A DNA stretch of 64,000 nt, from assembly GCF_025909975.1 (NCBI RefSeq), contig NZ_JAPCIO010000002.1, positions 434,001 through 498,000 on the forward strand. Reading direction: 5' to 3'. Made by a program: the position numbers and the translations under genes. Shown in pieces: positions 36,522 to 44,995 of the stretch. The stretch is from Flavobacterium lacisediminis. GTDB taxonomy: Bacteria; Bacteroidota; Bacteroidia; Flavobacteriales; Flavobacteriaceae. Numbering within the stretch: the stretch's first letter is position 1; the number at the start of each line of letters is the position of its first letter. Below the pieces are notes generated by a model. The model was not told where the DNA came from, did not search any database, and saw only the letters and a list, made by a program, of their open reading frames with translations.

Positions 36522-36551
36522 TTGCATTTTTATAAAAATATAATACCTTTG
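36522..36551 (+). promoter_or_regulatory. Promoter of the riboswitch-btuB transcript
   Basis: TTG 36522-36524, 19-bp spacer, TACCTTTG 36544-36551; transcription should start near 36558, just before the riboswitch. Confidence 0.75.
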
Positions 36552-36561
36552 CCCTCGAATT

Positions 36562-36790
36562 TTGGTTGTTGTTTCTGAATTTTTCAAAACAACATTAAAA
36601 GGGAATTAGGTGTAAGACCTAAGCTGTACCCGCAACTGTAAGCTATAAAGCTTGTTATTATCTACATTACCACTGTTGTTAATTTAGAATTAAGAATTCT
36701 GAATTTAGAAATTTTCTAACTTCTAACTTCTAATTTCTAACTTTCGATGGGAAGGTTGATAACAAGACGCAAGCCAGGAGACCTGCCACA
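36562..36790 (+). promoter_or_regulatory. Cobalamin (B12) riboswitch
   Basis: Conserved elements in order: GGTGTAAGACC, GCTGTACCCGCAACTGTAAGC (36621-36643 region), CCACTG (36670-36675), GGGAAGG (36749-36755) and the B12 box AAGCCAGGAGACCTGCC (36770-36787). CTTGTTAT pairs with ATAACAAG around the core. The variable arm between CCACTG and GGGAAGG carries about 73 nt of repetitive TTCTAACTTC-type sequence. A hairpin CAAACTTT/AAAGTTTG (36803-36826) after the aptamer lacks a T-run, so control is probably at translation. High B12 should shut off the receptor gene that follows. Confidence 0.95.
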
Positions 36791-36885
36791 TTCATTGAGT
36801 AACAAACTTTCGGGAAAAAAAGTTTGAGTATGGGTAAATTCTGTGCTTTTCTCCCCAATTTATTAAAATTTTTATTAACCTTAAA

Positions 36886-38823
36886 ATGAACAAAAAGTTT
36901 ATTGGCTTAAGTGTATTTACACTAGCTACTGCTTTTGCGTATGCTCAAGAATCAGATACGCTAAAAGTTACTAATTTAAAAGAAGTGGTCGTTTCCGACA
37001 CTAAATTTGCACAAAGCAAAGAAAAATCAGGTAAAATTATTGAAGTGATTACCGCTCAAGACTTAGAAGCTAAAAAAGGTCAAAATTTGGCTAATGTGTT
37101 GAGTCAAGTTGCTGGAGTTGAAATCAATGGAAATCAATCTTTCAACGGAAAAAACTTAGGCTATTACATTCGTGGTGGTCGTAATCGTCAAGTAGCCATT
37201 TATATTGATGGTGTTCCGGTTTCTGATGCTTCAGGAATTAATATCGAATACGATTTGCGTTTGATTCCAGTAGAACAAATTGAGAAAATTGAAGTAATGA
37301 AAGGCGCTTCAAGTACGTTATACGGAACAGGAGCTGCAACTGGAGTTATCAATATTACGTTGAAAAAATCAGCTAAAAAGGAAATTTCAGGTAATGCGTA
37401 CATCAATATGGGAACGCAAAATACTTCGAATACTTCAAAAACGAGTGCGCAAGATTTCAATCAAGGATTATCGGTAAACGGAACGATTAATAAAGTTTCC
37501 TACATGACCACTTTAAACAGCACGGAAACCAAAGGAATGTCGGAAGCTGCTGGAGAAGATTTTGAAGAAGATACGTTTTCGAGAGTGAATGTGTTGCAAA
37601 AAATTGGTTTTAAAGCGAACGATAAATTAAGTTTTGAGTTTTTTGGAAATTACGACCGAATTAAAAATACATTTGACAATTCTTTTGACGGAATTATAGC
37701 TAATGCTGATGATTTGAACAACAATAGTTTTTCGGAACAATTCAGAATAGGATTCTTGCCAAAATACAAATATAATAAAGGCGAATTTGCAATTAATGCT
37801 GGAGCTTCAACTATTGATAGAGTTTTAAATATTTCAAATTCGTGGTCGGGAACGATTGATAATTATAATTATTCAGGAAGAAGTGCTTCGATTGATGCTT
37901 TCAATAAATACAATTTCAGCAAGCAAGTATATTTAGTTTTAGGTGCGCAATATCAATATTTCGATATGACGCAAAAAGATGCTTACACCGATGTTACAAG
38001 AGAAGGAGCGAAGTTCAATTTGTTAGACCCGTATGCAAATTTTGTTTATAATTCTAATTTCGGTTTTAATTTGAATGCTGGTCTTAGGTTAAATTTTCAC
38101 AGTGAATATGATACATATTATGTGTTAAATATTAATCCAAGCTATACTTTTAAAAATTTACCATTAAAGATTTTAGGCTCTATTAGTGGTGGATATATTA
38201 CGCCAAGTTTATATCAATTATACGGACCTTATGGAAACTTAGACTTAACTCCAGAAGAAAATGCTACGGCAGAATTTGGTTTTGAATCGCAATTATTGGA
38301 TAAGAAGTTGACTATTAATGCGGTTGGTTTTTATAGAGAAGAAGAAAACACTTTTGGATTCTATTACAATTCAGCAACATTTGAATCGTATTATATTAAT
38401 GTTGACGGAACTTACAACGCAAAAGGAGTTGAAGCAAGCGTTCGTTACACATTATCTGAAAGATTCAATATTGGTGGAAATTATACATTTACTCAAGTGG
38501 AAGAGCAATTAAACCGTTTGATTCCAAAGCATAAAGGAAATGTAGATTTGAATTACAAATTTAAAAGAGGAACATTCGGAATTAATTATCAATATGTAGA
38601 TCATAGAAGTGATGCGTATTACGATTCGAATATTTGGGCAACACAAGCTGTTAATTTAGCTGCTTATCAGTTGGTTAATTCGAATATTTCGTATGAATTA
38701 TTGCCAAATCGTTTGCATGTTTTTGGAACTGTAACGAATATTTTAAACGATGATTTCCAAGAATTAATTGGATACAATACAAGAGGAAGAAACTTTAAAT
38801 TAGGTTTGAATTTTCTGTTTTAG
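36886..38823 (+). CDS. btuB: TonB-dependent cobalamin receptor (BtuB-like)
   Basis: A 645-aa outer membrane receptor. Signal peptide (about 1-21, ending AYAQ), a TonB-box/plug region with NLKEVVVSDTKFAQSKEKSG, ISQVAGVEINGNQSFNG-like plug and IRGGRNRQVAIYIDGVPVSD, then a barrel ending RNFKLGLNFLF. The size (BtuB of E. coli is 594 aa mature) and the riboswitch immediately upstream identify cobalamin as the likely ligand. A terminator follows. Confidence 0.92.
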   Translation: MNKKFIGLSVFTLATAFAYAQESDTLKVTNLKEVVVSDTKFAQSKEKSGKIIEVITAQDLEAKKGQNLANVLSQVAGVEINGNQSFNGKNLGYYIRGGRNRQVAIYIDGVPVSDASGINIEYDLRLIPVEQIEKIEVMKGASSTLYGTGAATGVINITLKKSAKKEISGNAYINMGTQNTSNTSKTSAQDFNQGLSVNGTINKVSYMTTLNSTETKGMSEAAGEDFEEDTFSRVNVLQKIGFKANDKLSFEFFGNYDRIKNTFDNSFDGIIANADDLNNNSFSEQFRIGFLPKYKYNKGEFAINAGASTIDRVLNISNSWSGTIDNYNYSGRSASIDAFNKYNFSKQVYLVLGAQYQYFDMTQKDAYTDVTREGAKFNLLDPYANFVYNSNFGFNLNAGLRLNFHSEYDTYYVLNINPSYTFKNLPLKILGSISGGYITPSLYQLYGPYGNLDLTPEENATAEFGFESQLLDKKLTINAVGFYREEENTFGFYYNSATFESYYINVDGTYNAKGVEASVRYTLSERFNIGGNYTFTQVEEQLNRLIPKHKGNVDLNYKFKRGTFGINYQYVDHRSDAYYDSNIWATQAVNLAAYQLVNSNISYELLPNRLHVFGTVTNILNDDFQELIGYNTRGRNFKLGLNFLF

Positions 38824-38846
38824 ATAAAATTTAATTATTTGATTTT

Positions 38847-38882
38847 AAAAGGTTTTGATATTTATTTATCAAAACCTTTTTT
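38847..38882 (+). terminator. Terminator after btuB
   Basis: 14-bp perfect stem AAAAGGTTTTGATA/TATCAAAACCTTTT with TTTATT loop, then T-run. Confidence 0.88.
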
Positions 38883-38937
38883 CATTTTGTAACAAAATTA
38901 AATTACATTCGTCTTCATTATAAACCAACTAATTAAA

Positions 38938-39453
38938 ATGAACCAAAACGAGTTTGTACAAATAATCACTCCTTTTAAGGATAAGTTATTTCGTTTAGCG
39001 AAACGAATGCTCGTAAGTACCGAAGAAGCAGAAGATGCTACTCAGGAAGTGTTGGTAAGGTTATGGAATAAAAATAGTGCTTTAGAGCAATATAATAGTG
39101 TAGAAGCTCTAGCGATGACGATGACCAAAAATTATTGTTTGGATCAACTCAAAAGCAAGAGAGCTACGAATTTGCAAATTGTACATAACAATTATCAAGA
39201 TAAGCAAGCTAGTGTAGAAACACAAATAGAACATCAAAACACGTTGCAATGGGCAGAAAAGTTAATCAATGATTTGCCAGAACAACAACGATTGATATTA
39301 CAATTAAGAGAGATTGAAGAATACGAATTTTCGGAAATAGCTCAAGTATTAGAAATGAATGAAACAGCGGTTCGAGTAGCTTTATCAAGAGCACGAAAAA
39401 CCTTAAGAGAACAAATAGAAAAAACACATAATTATGGAACTCAAGTTAGTTGA
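38938..39453 (+). CDS. ECF-type RNA polymerase sigma factor
   Basis: A 171-aa sigma-70 family protein of the extracytoplasmic type. Region 2 is DKLFRLAKRMLVSTEEAEDATQEV, region 4 is LPEQQRLILQLREIEEYEFSEIAQVLEMN with the HTH. It lacks regions 1 and 3. The next gene overlaps its end by 20 bp and appears to be its membrane anti-sigma factor, and two DUF4252 genes follow in the same operon and may be the regulated outputs. Confidence 0.9.
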   Translation: MNQNEFVQIITPFKDKLFRLAKRMLVSTEEAEDATQEVLVRLWNKNSALEQYNSVEALAMTMTKNYCLDQLKSKRATNLQIVHNNYQDKQASVETQIEHQNTLQWAEKLINDLPEQQRLILQLREIEEYEFSEIAQVLEMNETAVRVALSRARKTLREQIEKTHNYGTQVS

Positions 39454-39877
39454 ACAATTATTGGAAAAATACTTTCAAGGAGAAACTACAATAGCAGAAG
39501 AAAAACAATTAAAGGCCTATTTTTCTTCAAGCGATGTGGCGCCACATTTGGTAAAATATCAAGCGCTGTTTGGTTACTTTGAAACACAAAAAGAAACGCA
39601 ATTCGAGCAAAAACTTCCATTACAACCTAGAAAACAAAGTACTGTAAAATGGATAGGTATTGCAGCAAGTTTTGTAGTGCTTTTTGGATTGGCAACCTTC
39701 TATTTTTATCCATCAGAACCTAAACATGAAGATTTAGGAACGTTTGATAATCCAGAAGAAGCTTTTGCCGCTACACATAAAGCTTTGTTAATGGTTTCTG
39801 AACAAGTAAATGTTGGCATGGAAAGTGTAGTATATTTAGAAGAATACGAAAAAACAAAAAAAACAATTTTTAAATAA
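39434..39877 (+). CDS. Putative anti-sigma factor with one membrane helix
   Basis: A 147-aa protein with a cytoplasmic N-terminal helix region (VEQLLEKYFQGETTIAEEKQLKAYF, about 1-60), one membrane helix (about 74-93, WIGIAASFVVLFGLATFYF) and a short outside tail. Topology and overlap with the sigma gene point to an anti-sigma factor; no zinc motif is present, so it is not the ZAS type. Confidence 0.75.
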   Translation: MELKLVEQLLEKYFQGETTIAEEKQLKAYFSSSDVAPHLVKYQALFGYFETQKETQFEQKLPLQPRKQSTVKWIGIAASFVVLFGLATFYFYPSEPKHEDLGTFDNPEEAFAATHKALLMVSEQVNVGMESVVYLEEYEKTKKTIFK

Positions 39878-39884
39878 TAGAAAA

Positions 39885-40412
39885 ATGAAAAATTTAGTAG
39901 TAGTTATAGCGTTTTTAATGGCTTCAACAGTATCTTTTGCACAAGGAGCATTTGATAAATTTGAAGATAAAGAAGGTGTTGCAACAGTGGTTGTAAATAA
40001 GAAAATGTTTGAAATGATGAGCAAAGTAAAAGTTGATGCAAAAGATAAAGAAATGCAACAATACATGAATTTGCTTAGAAAGTTAGACAATTTGAAAGTA
40101 TTCACCACAAGTAGCGCAAAAATTAGTGCCGATATGAAAGCAACTGTAAATAGTTACTTAAAATCGAATCCATTAGAGGAATTAATGAGAGTTAATAGCG
40201 ATGGTAAAAATGTAAGGATTTATGTAAAATCAGGAGCTAATGAAAATATTGTTAGAGAACTTTTAATGTTTATTGAAGGTTCTAATGTAAAAGATGCGGA
40301 CACGGTTGTTTTATCATTAACAGGAAACTTTAGTTTGGATGAAATTTCTGTTTTAACCGAAAAAATGAGCTTACCAGGCGGCGATGATTTGAAAAAAGCT
40401 TCAAAAAAATAA
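39885..40412 (+). CDS. Exported DUF4252 protein
   Basis: A 175-aa exported protein with a signal peptide (about 1-19, ending SFAQ). The body matches DUF4252 (FDKFEDKEGVATVVVNKKMFEMMSKV; later GKNVRIYVKSG). Function unknown; paired with a second DUF4252 protein 3 bp downstream and with an ECF sigma factor upstream, as is common in flavobacteria. Confidence 0.85.
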   Translation: MKNLVVVIAFLMASTVSFAQGAFDKFEDKEGVATVVVNKKMFEMMSKVKVDAKDKEMQQYMNLLRKLDNLKVFTTSSAKISADMKATVNSYLKSNPLEELMRVNSDGKNVRIYVKSGANENIVRELLMFIEGSNVKDADTVVLSLTGNFSLDEISVLTEKMSLPGGDDLKKASKK

Positions 40413-40415
40413 ACT

Positions 40416-40949
40416 ATGAAAAAGTTAATAGCTCTTGTTTCTTGTGTGATTTTACTTTGGAGTTGTGAGGACAAACCCACACTTCAAAAGTATTTTGTAA
40501 AAAATACAGAATCATCTAAGTTTATTGCATTAGATTTAGCTTCTAATATCATTAAAACCGATAAAGTTGCTTTATCTGAAACAGAAAAAGCAGCTTTAGA
40601 ATCGTTCGAAAAAATGAATATTTTAGCTTTTAGAACTGATTCTACAGATATAAGTGGATATGATAAAGAAATCAGAGAAGTAAAAGCTATTTTGAAAGAC
40701 GAAAGCTATCAGCAATTAATGAAAGCAGGTTCTGGAAATGATGGTGCCGCTATTTATTTCGTTGGAAATGATGACGAACATATTGAGGAGTTTGTTGTTT
40801 TAGCTGGAAAGAAAGAAAATGGTTTTGCAGTAGTTCGCGTTTTAGGAAACGATATGAATCCAACTCATATTATGAATATGTTGAGTTTACTCCAAAAATC
40901 ACAAGTAGATATGGACCAACTGAAACCCTTACAACAACTTATGAAATAA
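40416..40949 (+). CDS. DUF4252 lipoprotein
   Basis: A 177-aa lipoprotein (lipobox LLWSC, Cys17) that shares the DUF4252 layout with its neighbour (SSKFIALDLASNIIK; GNDGAAIYFVGNDDEHIEEFVVL). Likely outer membrane associated. Last gene of the sigma factor operon, followed by a shared terminator. Confidence 0.82.
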   Translation: MKKLIALVSCVILLWSCEDKPTLQKYFVKNTESSKFIALDLASNIIKTDKVALSETEKAALESFEKMNILAFRTDSTDISGYDKEIREVKAILKDESYQQLMKAGSGNDGAAIYFVGNDDEHIEEFVVLAGKKENGFAVVRVLGNDMNPTHIMNMLSLLQKSQVDMDQLKPLQQLMK

Positions 40950-40976
40950 AAAAATCCCGCATCTGCGGGATTTTTT
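40949..40976. terminator. Bidirectional terminator
   Basis: Stem AAAAAATCCCGC/GCGGGATTTTTT with ATCT loop between the convergent DUF4252 and crtZ genes; it overlaps the crtZ stop codon. Confidence 0.9.
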
Positions 40977-41418
40977 AGTTTTTATAATATTTAAAAGGAA
41001 CAATTAACATTCCAAAGCATTCTCCGTGTTCTTTTCCTATGTGTTTGTGATGCATTTTGTGAGCTCTTCTAACAGCTCTTGCATAACGATTATTAGCGTT
41101 TCTAAACAACTTAAATCGTTGGTGAATAAAGATGTCATGAACTAGAAAATAAGCTAATCCGTAAGCAAAAATACCTAGTCCAATAGCTAATCCTATTTCT
41201 AAGATATTGTTCTGCCATAGTAAAAAACAACCAATACTAACTATCGCATAAAAAATGAAGAATGCATCATTACGCTCAAACCATGAATCGTGGTCTTTCT
41301 TGTGATGGTCTGCGTGTAAACTCCATAAAAAGCCGTGCATAATGTATTTGTGACTAAACCAAGCCATAAATTCCATAAAGAAAAAGGTTGTAAAAAAAAC
41401 TAAAACGTGTAACCACAT
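40975..41418 (-). CDS. crtZ: Beta-carotene hydroxylase (CrtZ)
   Basis: A 147-aa di-iron membrane hydroxylase that adds 3-hydroxyl groups to beta-rings (beta-carotene to zeaxanthin). All histidine clusters are present: H23-x4-H28, H35-x2-HH38/39, H94-x4-H99 and H120-x2-HH123/124. Four hydrophobic segments surround them. It is the last gene of the crtI-crtB-crtZ operon. Its substrate needs a lycopene cyclase, which is not in this window. Confidence 0.92.
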   Translation of the reverse strand: MWLHVLVFFTTFFFMEFMAWFSHKYIMHGFLWSLHADHHKKDHDSWFERNDAFFIFYAIVSIGCFLLWQNNILEIGLAIGLGIFAYGLAYFLVHDIFIHQRFKLFRNANNRYARAVRRAHKMHHKHIGKEHGECFGMLIVPFKYYKN

Positions 41419-41431
41419 AATAACAATAGTA

Positions 41432-42271
41432 TTAAATTATATTTAATCTGTATTTAACATAGCATCTTGCTAATAATTCTACTTTTTGATAATCAGAAAC
41501 TCGTATTCGCGTATTCTTGATTTCTAAAGAAGGCGTTTTTTGAAGCTTTTTCAATAACTTCTTATAATATCTATAAGCTGTGTAAACTCCAAATTTAGCT
41601 TCTAATGGTAAGTTTTTAATACCTTCAAATGCAGCTTCAAAATCACTTTCAATATCCGCAATAATTTCTTGTTTCGATTTTTCGTCTAATTGATTCAAAT
41701 CGGTATTAGGAAAATAAGTTCTACTTAAATCTTCAAAATCTGCTTTTAAATCGCGTAAGAAATTCACTTTTTGAAAAGCTGAACCTAATCGCATAGCCGA
41801 ATCTTTTAATTCATTGTATTTTTCATCATTTCCGTTAACGAAAACTTTTAAGCACATTAAACCCACAACATCAGCCGAACCATAAATGTATTCTTGATAT
41901 TCTTCAGTTGTTTTGTATTCACTTTTACTTAAATCTAATTTCATGCTTTTCATAAAAGCATCAATCATTTCCTGTGGAATATTATAATTATTCACAGTAT
42001 GTTGAAATGAATTTAAAATTGGATTTAAACTTATTTTTTGGGTTAGAGCTAGCTGTAAATCGTTTTCGAATTGTGAAAAAAGAGCGTCTTTATCATAATC
42101 ATGAAATGTGTCTACAATTTCATCGGCAAAGCGAACAAATCCATAAATATTATAAATATCTTGTCGAATGCTGGGAGCCAACATTTTTACAGCAGACGAA
42201 AACGAAGTGCTGTACGCTTTAGTAACTTTTACGCTACAATCAAATGAAACGTTATCAAAAATGGACTTCAT
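41432..42271 (-). CDS. crtB: Phytoene synthase (CrtB)
   Basis: A 279-aa enzyme that condenses two geranylgeranyl diphosphates head to head to phytoene. The two Asp-rich motifs are DEIVD (near residue 51) and DLKADFED (near 183), with DVVGLMC between, as in squalene/phytoene synthases. One bp separates it from crtI, and crtZ follows 13 bp on. Confidence 0.93.
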   Translation of the reverse strand: MKSIFDNVSFDCSVKVTKAYSTSFSSAVKMLAPSIRQDIYNIYGFVRFADEIVDTFHDYDKDALFSQFENDLQLALTQKISLNPILNSFQHTVNNYNIPQEMIDAFMKSMKLDLSKSEYKTTEEYQEYIYGSADVVGLMCLKVFVNGNDEKYNELKDSAMRLGSAFQKVNFLRDLKADFEDLSRTYFPNTDLNQLDEKSKQEIIADIESDFEAAFEGIKNLPLEAKFGVYTAYRYYKKLLKKLQKTPSLEIKNTRIRVSDYQKVELLARCYVKYRLNII

Positions 42272-42272
42272 A

Positions 42273-43733
42273 CTATTGATACTTTTTTATTAAATCAGCA
42301 ACTAATTTTCCTGAAATTAAGGATGGAGGCACACCTGGCCCCGGCACAGTTAATTGTCCAGTAAAATACAAGTTTTTCACTTTTTTACTTTTCAATTTAG
42401 GTCTTAAAAAAGCAGTTTGCAGTAAAGTATTTGCCATACCATACGCATTCCCTTTGTACGAGTTATAGTCTTTTATGAAATCATTTACACAAAACGATTC
42501 CTTAAAGATAATATTATTTTTTACTTTTTGGTCAGTTAGACGCTCAAGACGTGTAATTATTTTTTCAAAATACAGTTCTCTTAACTCTTTTGTGTCTTCT
42601 AATCCTGGTGCTAGTGGAATTAAAAAGATTCCAGCTTCTTTTCCTTCTGGAGCGCAATTTTCATCTGTTTTAGATGGAAAACTAGCGTAAAACAAAGGTT
42701 CTTCTGGCCATTTCGGATTGTCATAAATAGCTTCGGCATGAATATCAAAATCTACATCAAAAAATAAAGAGTGATGTTCTACATTTTCTATTTTTTTGTC
42801 AAATCCAACATAAAATAGGAGAGACGATGGTGCAAATGTTTTGGTTTCCCAATAATTTTCAGAATATTGGCGGTAATTTTTATCTAATAAAGTTTCAGAA
42901 TGATGATAATCGGCACCACTAAGAACTACATCCGAAGACACAATTTTATTATTTACAATTAAACCTGTAGCATTTCCGTTGGTTACATCAATCTTTTCTA
43001 CGTTGGCATTGGTTTCGATTTTAACTCCCAATTCTCTTGCTAATGTTTCCATAGCTAAGATTACTGAATACATTCCGTTTTTTGGATGCCAGGTTCCTAA
43101 ACCAAAATCAGCAAAATTCATGAAATTGTAAAAGGATGGCGTGTCGCTAGGTTTGGCGCCTAAAAACAAAACTGGAAATTCTAATATTTGAACCAATTTC
43201 ATGTTTTTGAATCTTTTTCGAACATCTTTTTTAATGTTACTGAAAAATTGATTCACTTTTTTAGCAGTCTCAAGCGTAATTAATTCTAAAGGTGATTCAC
43301 CTGGACGATAAACTAAATCTTTGATGGCAATATCATAATTACTTTTAGCTTCTGCCATGAATTGCTCTAATTGCTTACCACTTCCTTTTTCAATAGATTC
43401 AAAAGTGGTTACAATTTCTGGTAAATTATCAGCAATAGTTACAAAATCTAAATGCCCAAAGTATACCTGATAAGCAGGAGATAGCTTGATTAATTCATAA
43501 TAATCGGAAGGCTTTTTATTGAAGTCAGCAAAAAAACGTTCAAAAACATCAGGCATCCAATACCAAGTTGGGCCAATATCGAAAGTAAAGCCTTCCTTTT
43601 TAAGTTGACGTGCTCTTCCTCCAATTGTGCTATTTTTTTCATAGATTGTTACATCATTTCCTTGTTTTGCTAAATAGCAAGCTGCAGATAATGATGAAAA
43701 TCCTGAACCGATTATGGCAATTTTTTTACTCAC
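42273..43733 (-). CDS. crtI: Phytoene desaturase (CrtI)
   Basis: A 486-aa FAD enzyme that desaturates phytoene to lycopene in four steps. FAD-binding motif IAIIGSGFSSLSAACYLAKQG at the N-terminus, and the CrtI C-terminal signature LYFTGQLTVPGPGVPPSLI. The start must be GTG (43731-43733): an in-frame TAG lies three codons upstream and no ATG is available. First gene of the carotenoid operon; its promoter overlaps CarH boxes. Confidence 0.94.
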   Translation of the reverse strand: MSKKIAIIGSGFSSLSAACYLAKQGNDVTIYEKNSTIGGRARQLKKEGFTFDIGPTWYWMPDVFERFFADFNKKPSDYYELIKLSPAYQVYFGHLDFVTIADNLPEIVTTFESIEKGSGKQLEQFMAEAKSNYDIAIKDLVYRPGESPLELITLETAKKVNQFFSNIKKDVRKRFKNMKLVQILEFPVLFLGAKPSDTPSFYNFMNFADFGLGTWHPKNGMYSVILAMETLARELGVKIETNANVEKIDVTNGNATGLIVNNKIVSSDVVLSGADYHHSETLLDKNYRQYSENYWETKTFAPSSLLFYVGFDKKIENVEHHSLFFDVDFDIHAEAIYDNPKWPEEPLFYASFPSKTDENCAPEGKEAGIFLIPLAPGLEDTKELRELYFEKIITRLERLTDQKVKNNIIFKESFCVNDFIKDYNSYKGNAYGMANTLLQTAFLRPKLKSKKVKNLYFTGQLTVPGPGVPPSLISGKLVADLIKKYQ

Positions 43734-43743
43734 TTGACTCTAA

Positions 43744-43784
43744 TTTTGTTTAACAAAAATAGTAAAAAAGTTAAACAAAACAAA
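43744..43784 (-). promoter_or_regulatory. crtI promoter overlapped by CarH-type operator boxes
   Basis: On the minus strand TTG (43781-43783), 19-bp spacer and TATTTTTG (43754-43761) form the promoter. A perfect palindrome TTTTGTTTAACAAAA (43744-43758) covers the -7 box, and a second GTTAAACAAAAC box (43770-43781) lies in the spacer and reaches the -33 element. A protein bound here would block RNA polymerase, the mode expected of a dark-state CarH repressor. Confidence 0.7.
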
Positions 43785-43789
43785 TCTTT

Positions 43790-44689
43790 TTACAAAGTAT
43801 TTGAAAGCTCTTCTATGCTACTAAAAATATGTACGTTATTTGGTATTGTTTTGGATGTTATAAATTGTGTCATTCTACCTAGTAAAAGTAGTTCATTGTT
43901 TGTGTTTTCTAACAATTTAGAATGTAAGTCAATAAGGTATGCATCGACTTCTTCTTGGTTTGGTTCTACGGTTAAGTAACTCACAAAAGTTATTTTTTCG
44001 AATGATTTTTTAAGATCTAATAAACTTTCTGTGGGAATACTTTCGCCTAAATATATGGTTTGATATCCTTGAAGCAAAATTTCATAATTCAAATACATTA
44101 ATCCTAATTCATGAATTTCGTTTAAAGGAAGAAATAAAACATAAACTTTATCTGTTTTAGTTGGTTCTAATATTTGAACTTTTTCAGTATTAATTAATAG
44201 TTTTTGCTTTATAAGGTAGGTAATAAAGTGTTCGTGAGCTGGAGAAATAGTTTCGGTTTGCCACAAAAACCCCAATTCTTGCATTAGTGGAACAAAAACA
44301 GTATAAAAAACTTCTCTAAATGATTTTTCGTTTAGTAATTGGTTATAGGTGTTAAAGAATAGCGATTGATCAAAATTCATCATTGCCATTTTAAAGGTGC
44401 TGATAGCATGATTTTTTGCGCTTTTTTCTGAAATAATATCGTTGGCTAACTTATTAATCTGTTCTTGATTAAGTGTGCCTATTTTTGAAATTTTATAACC
44501 ATAGTTATGTAGTAATACGATATTTAATAATTTTTGAAGATTTTTAATATCATAAGAACGAATGTTGGTATCCGATCGCATTGGTTCTAACACATTGTAT
44601 CTTTTTTCCCAAATGCGAATCGTGTGTGCTTTTATGCCAGAAAGATTTTCTAAATCTTTGATACTGAAAACATTTTTAACATTGTTCAT
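43790..44689 (-). CDS. carH: B12-dependent photoreceptor/repressor of the CarH family (MerR type)
   Basis: A 299-aa regulator. Residues 8-75 are a MerR winged helix (FSIKDLENLSGIKAHTIRIWEKRY). The rest is a B12 module: the helical-bundle motif W143-x9-E153-H154 that shields the adenosyl group, and E191-x-H193-x2-G196, where His193 is the lower ligand of cobalt. These are spaced almost as in Thermus CarH. In that protein, adenosyl-B12 makes a DNA-binding tetramer in the dark, and light breaks the Co-C bond and releases DNA. It is directly upstream of and co-oriented with the carotenoid operon, 56 bp from crtI. Confidence 0.9.
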   Translation of the reverse strand: MNNVKNVFSIKDLENLSGIKAHTIRIWEKRYNVLEPMRSDTNIRSYDIKNLQKLLNIVLLHNYGYKISKIGTLNQEQINKLANDIISEKSAKNHAISTFKMAMMNFDQSLFFNTYNQLLNEKSFREVFYTVFVPLMQELGFLWQTETISPAHEHFITYLIKQKLLINTEKVQILEPTKTDKVYVLFLPLNEIHELGLMYLNYEILLQGYQTIYLGESIPTESLLDLKKSFEKITFVSYLTVEPNQEEVDAYLIDLHSKLLENTNNELLLLGRMTQFITSKTIPNNVHIFSSIEELSNTL

Positions 44690-44700
44690 CTTTTACTTTA

Positions 44701-44793
44701 TTTTGTTAAACAAAAGTAATAAAAAAAGTAAACAAAATAAGTTTTTGATTAAAAAATGTTTATTTAATTCCAAAATAAGTTAAACAAAGAATG
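44701..44793 (-). promoter_or_regulatory. carH promoter region with three operator-like boxes
   Basis: Palindrome TTTTGTTAAACAAAA (44701-44715) overlaps the minus-strand -7 box TACTTTTG (44711-44718). Further boxes are GTAAACAAAA (44728-44737) and GTTAAACAAAG (44779-44789). They match the boxes before crtI, which suggests that CarH also controls its own gene. Between these boxes and the integrase (to 44995) the sequence is AT-rich with no gene; this gap contains the unlocated left end of the mobile element. Confidence 0.65.
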
Positions 44794-44995
44794 TTTTAAT
44801 GGAAATTTCTGTGTAGTTGTGTAGTGTAATATTTGTGACCAAGGAGGGAGTTCCTATTTTTTTAAACTGTTTTTAATTCATAATAATTCATTATATTTGA
44901 AAAATAAAGGGTTATAAGATTAAATTTTAATTAGTTTTAACTGATTTTAATATTAAAATAATCCCCCTTTTGCTCCCCTAGTGTAATTGATTATA

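Noticed and set aside
44794..44995. attL/attR direct repeats for the integrative element
   Set aside because: Only a short CCCCTA match was found between this gap and the 51.6-51.9 kb gap, too short to mean anything; no tRNA gene is present at either side.
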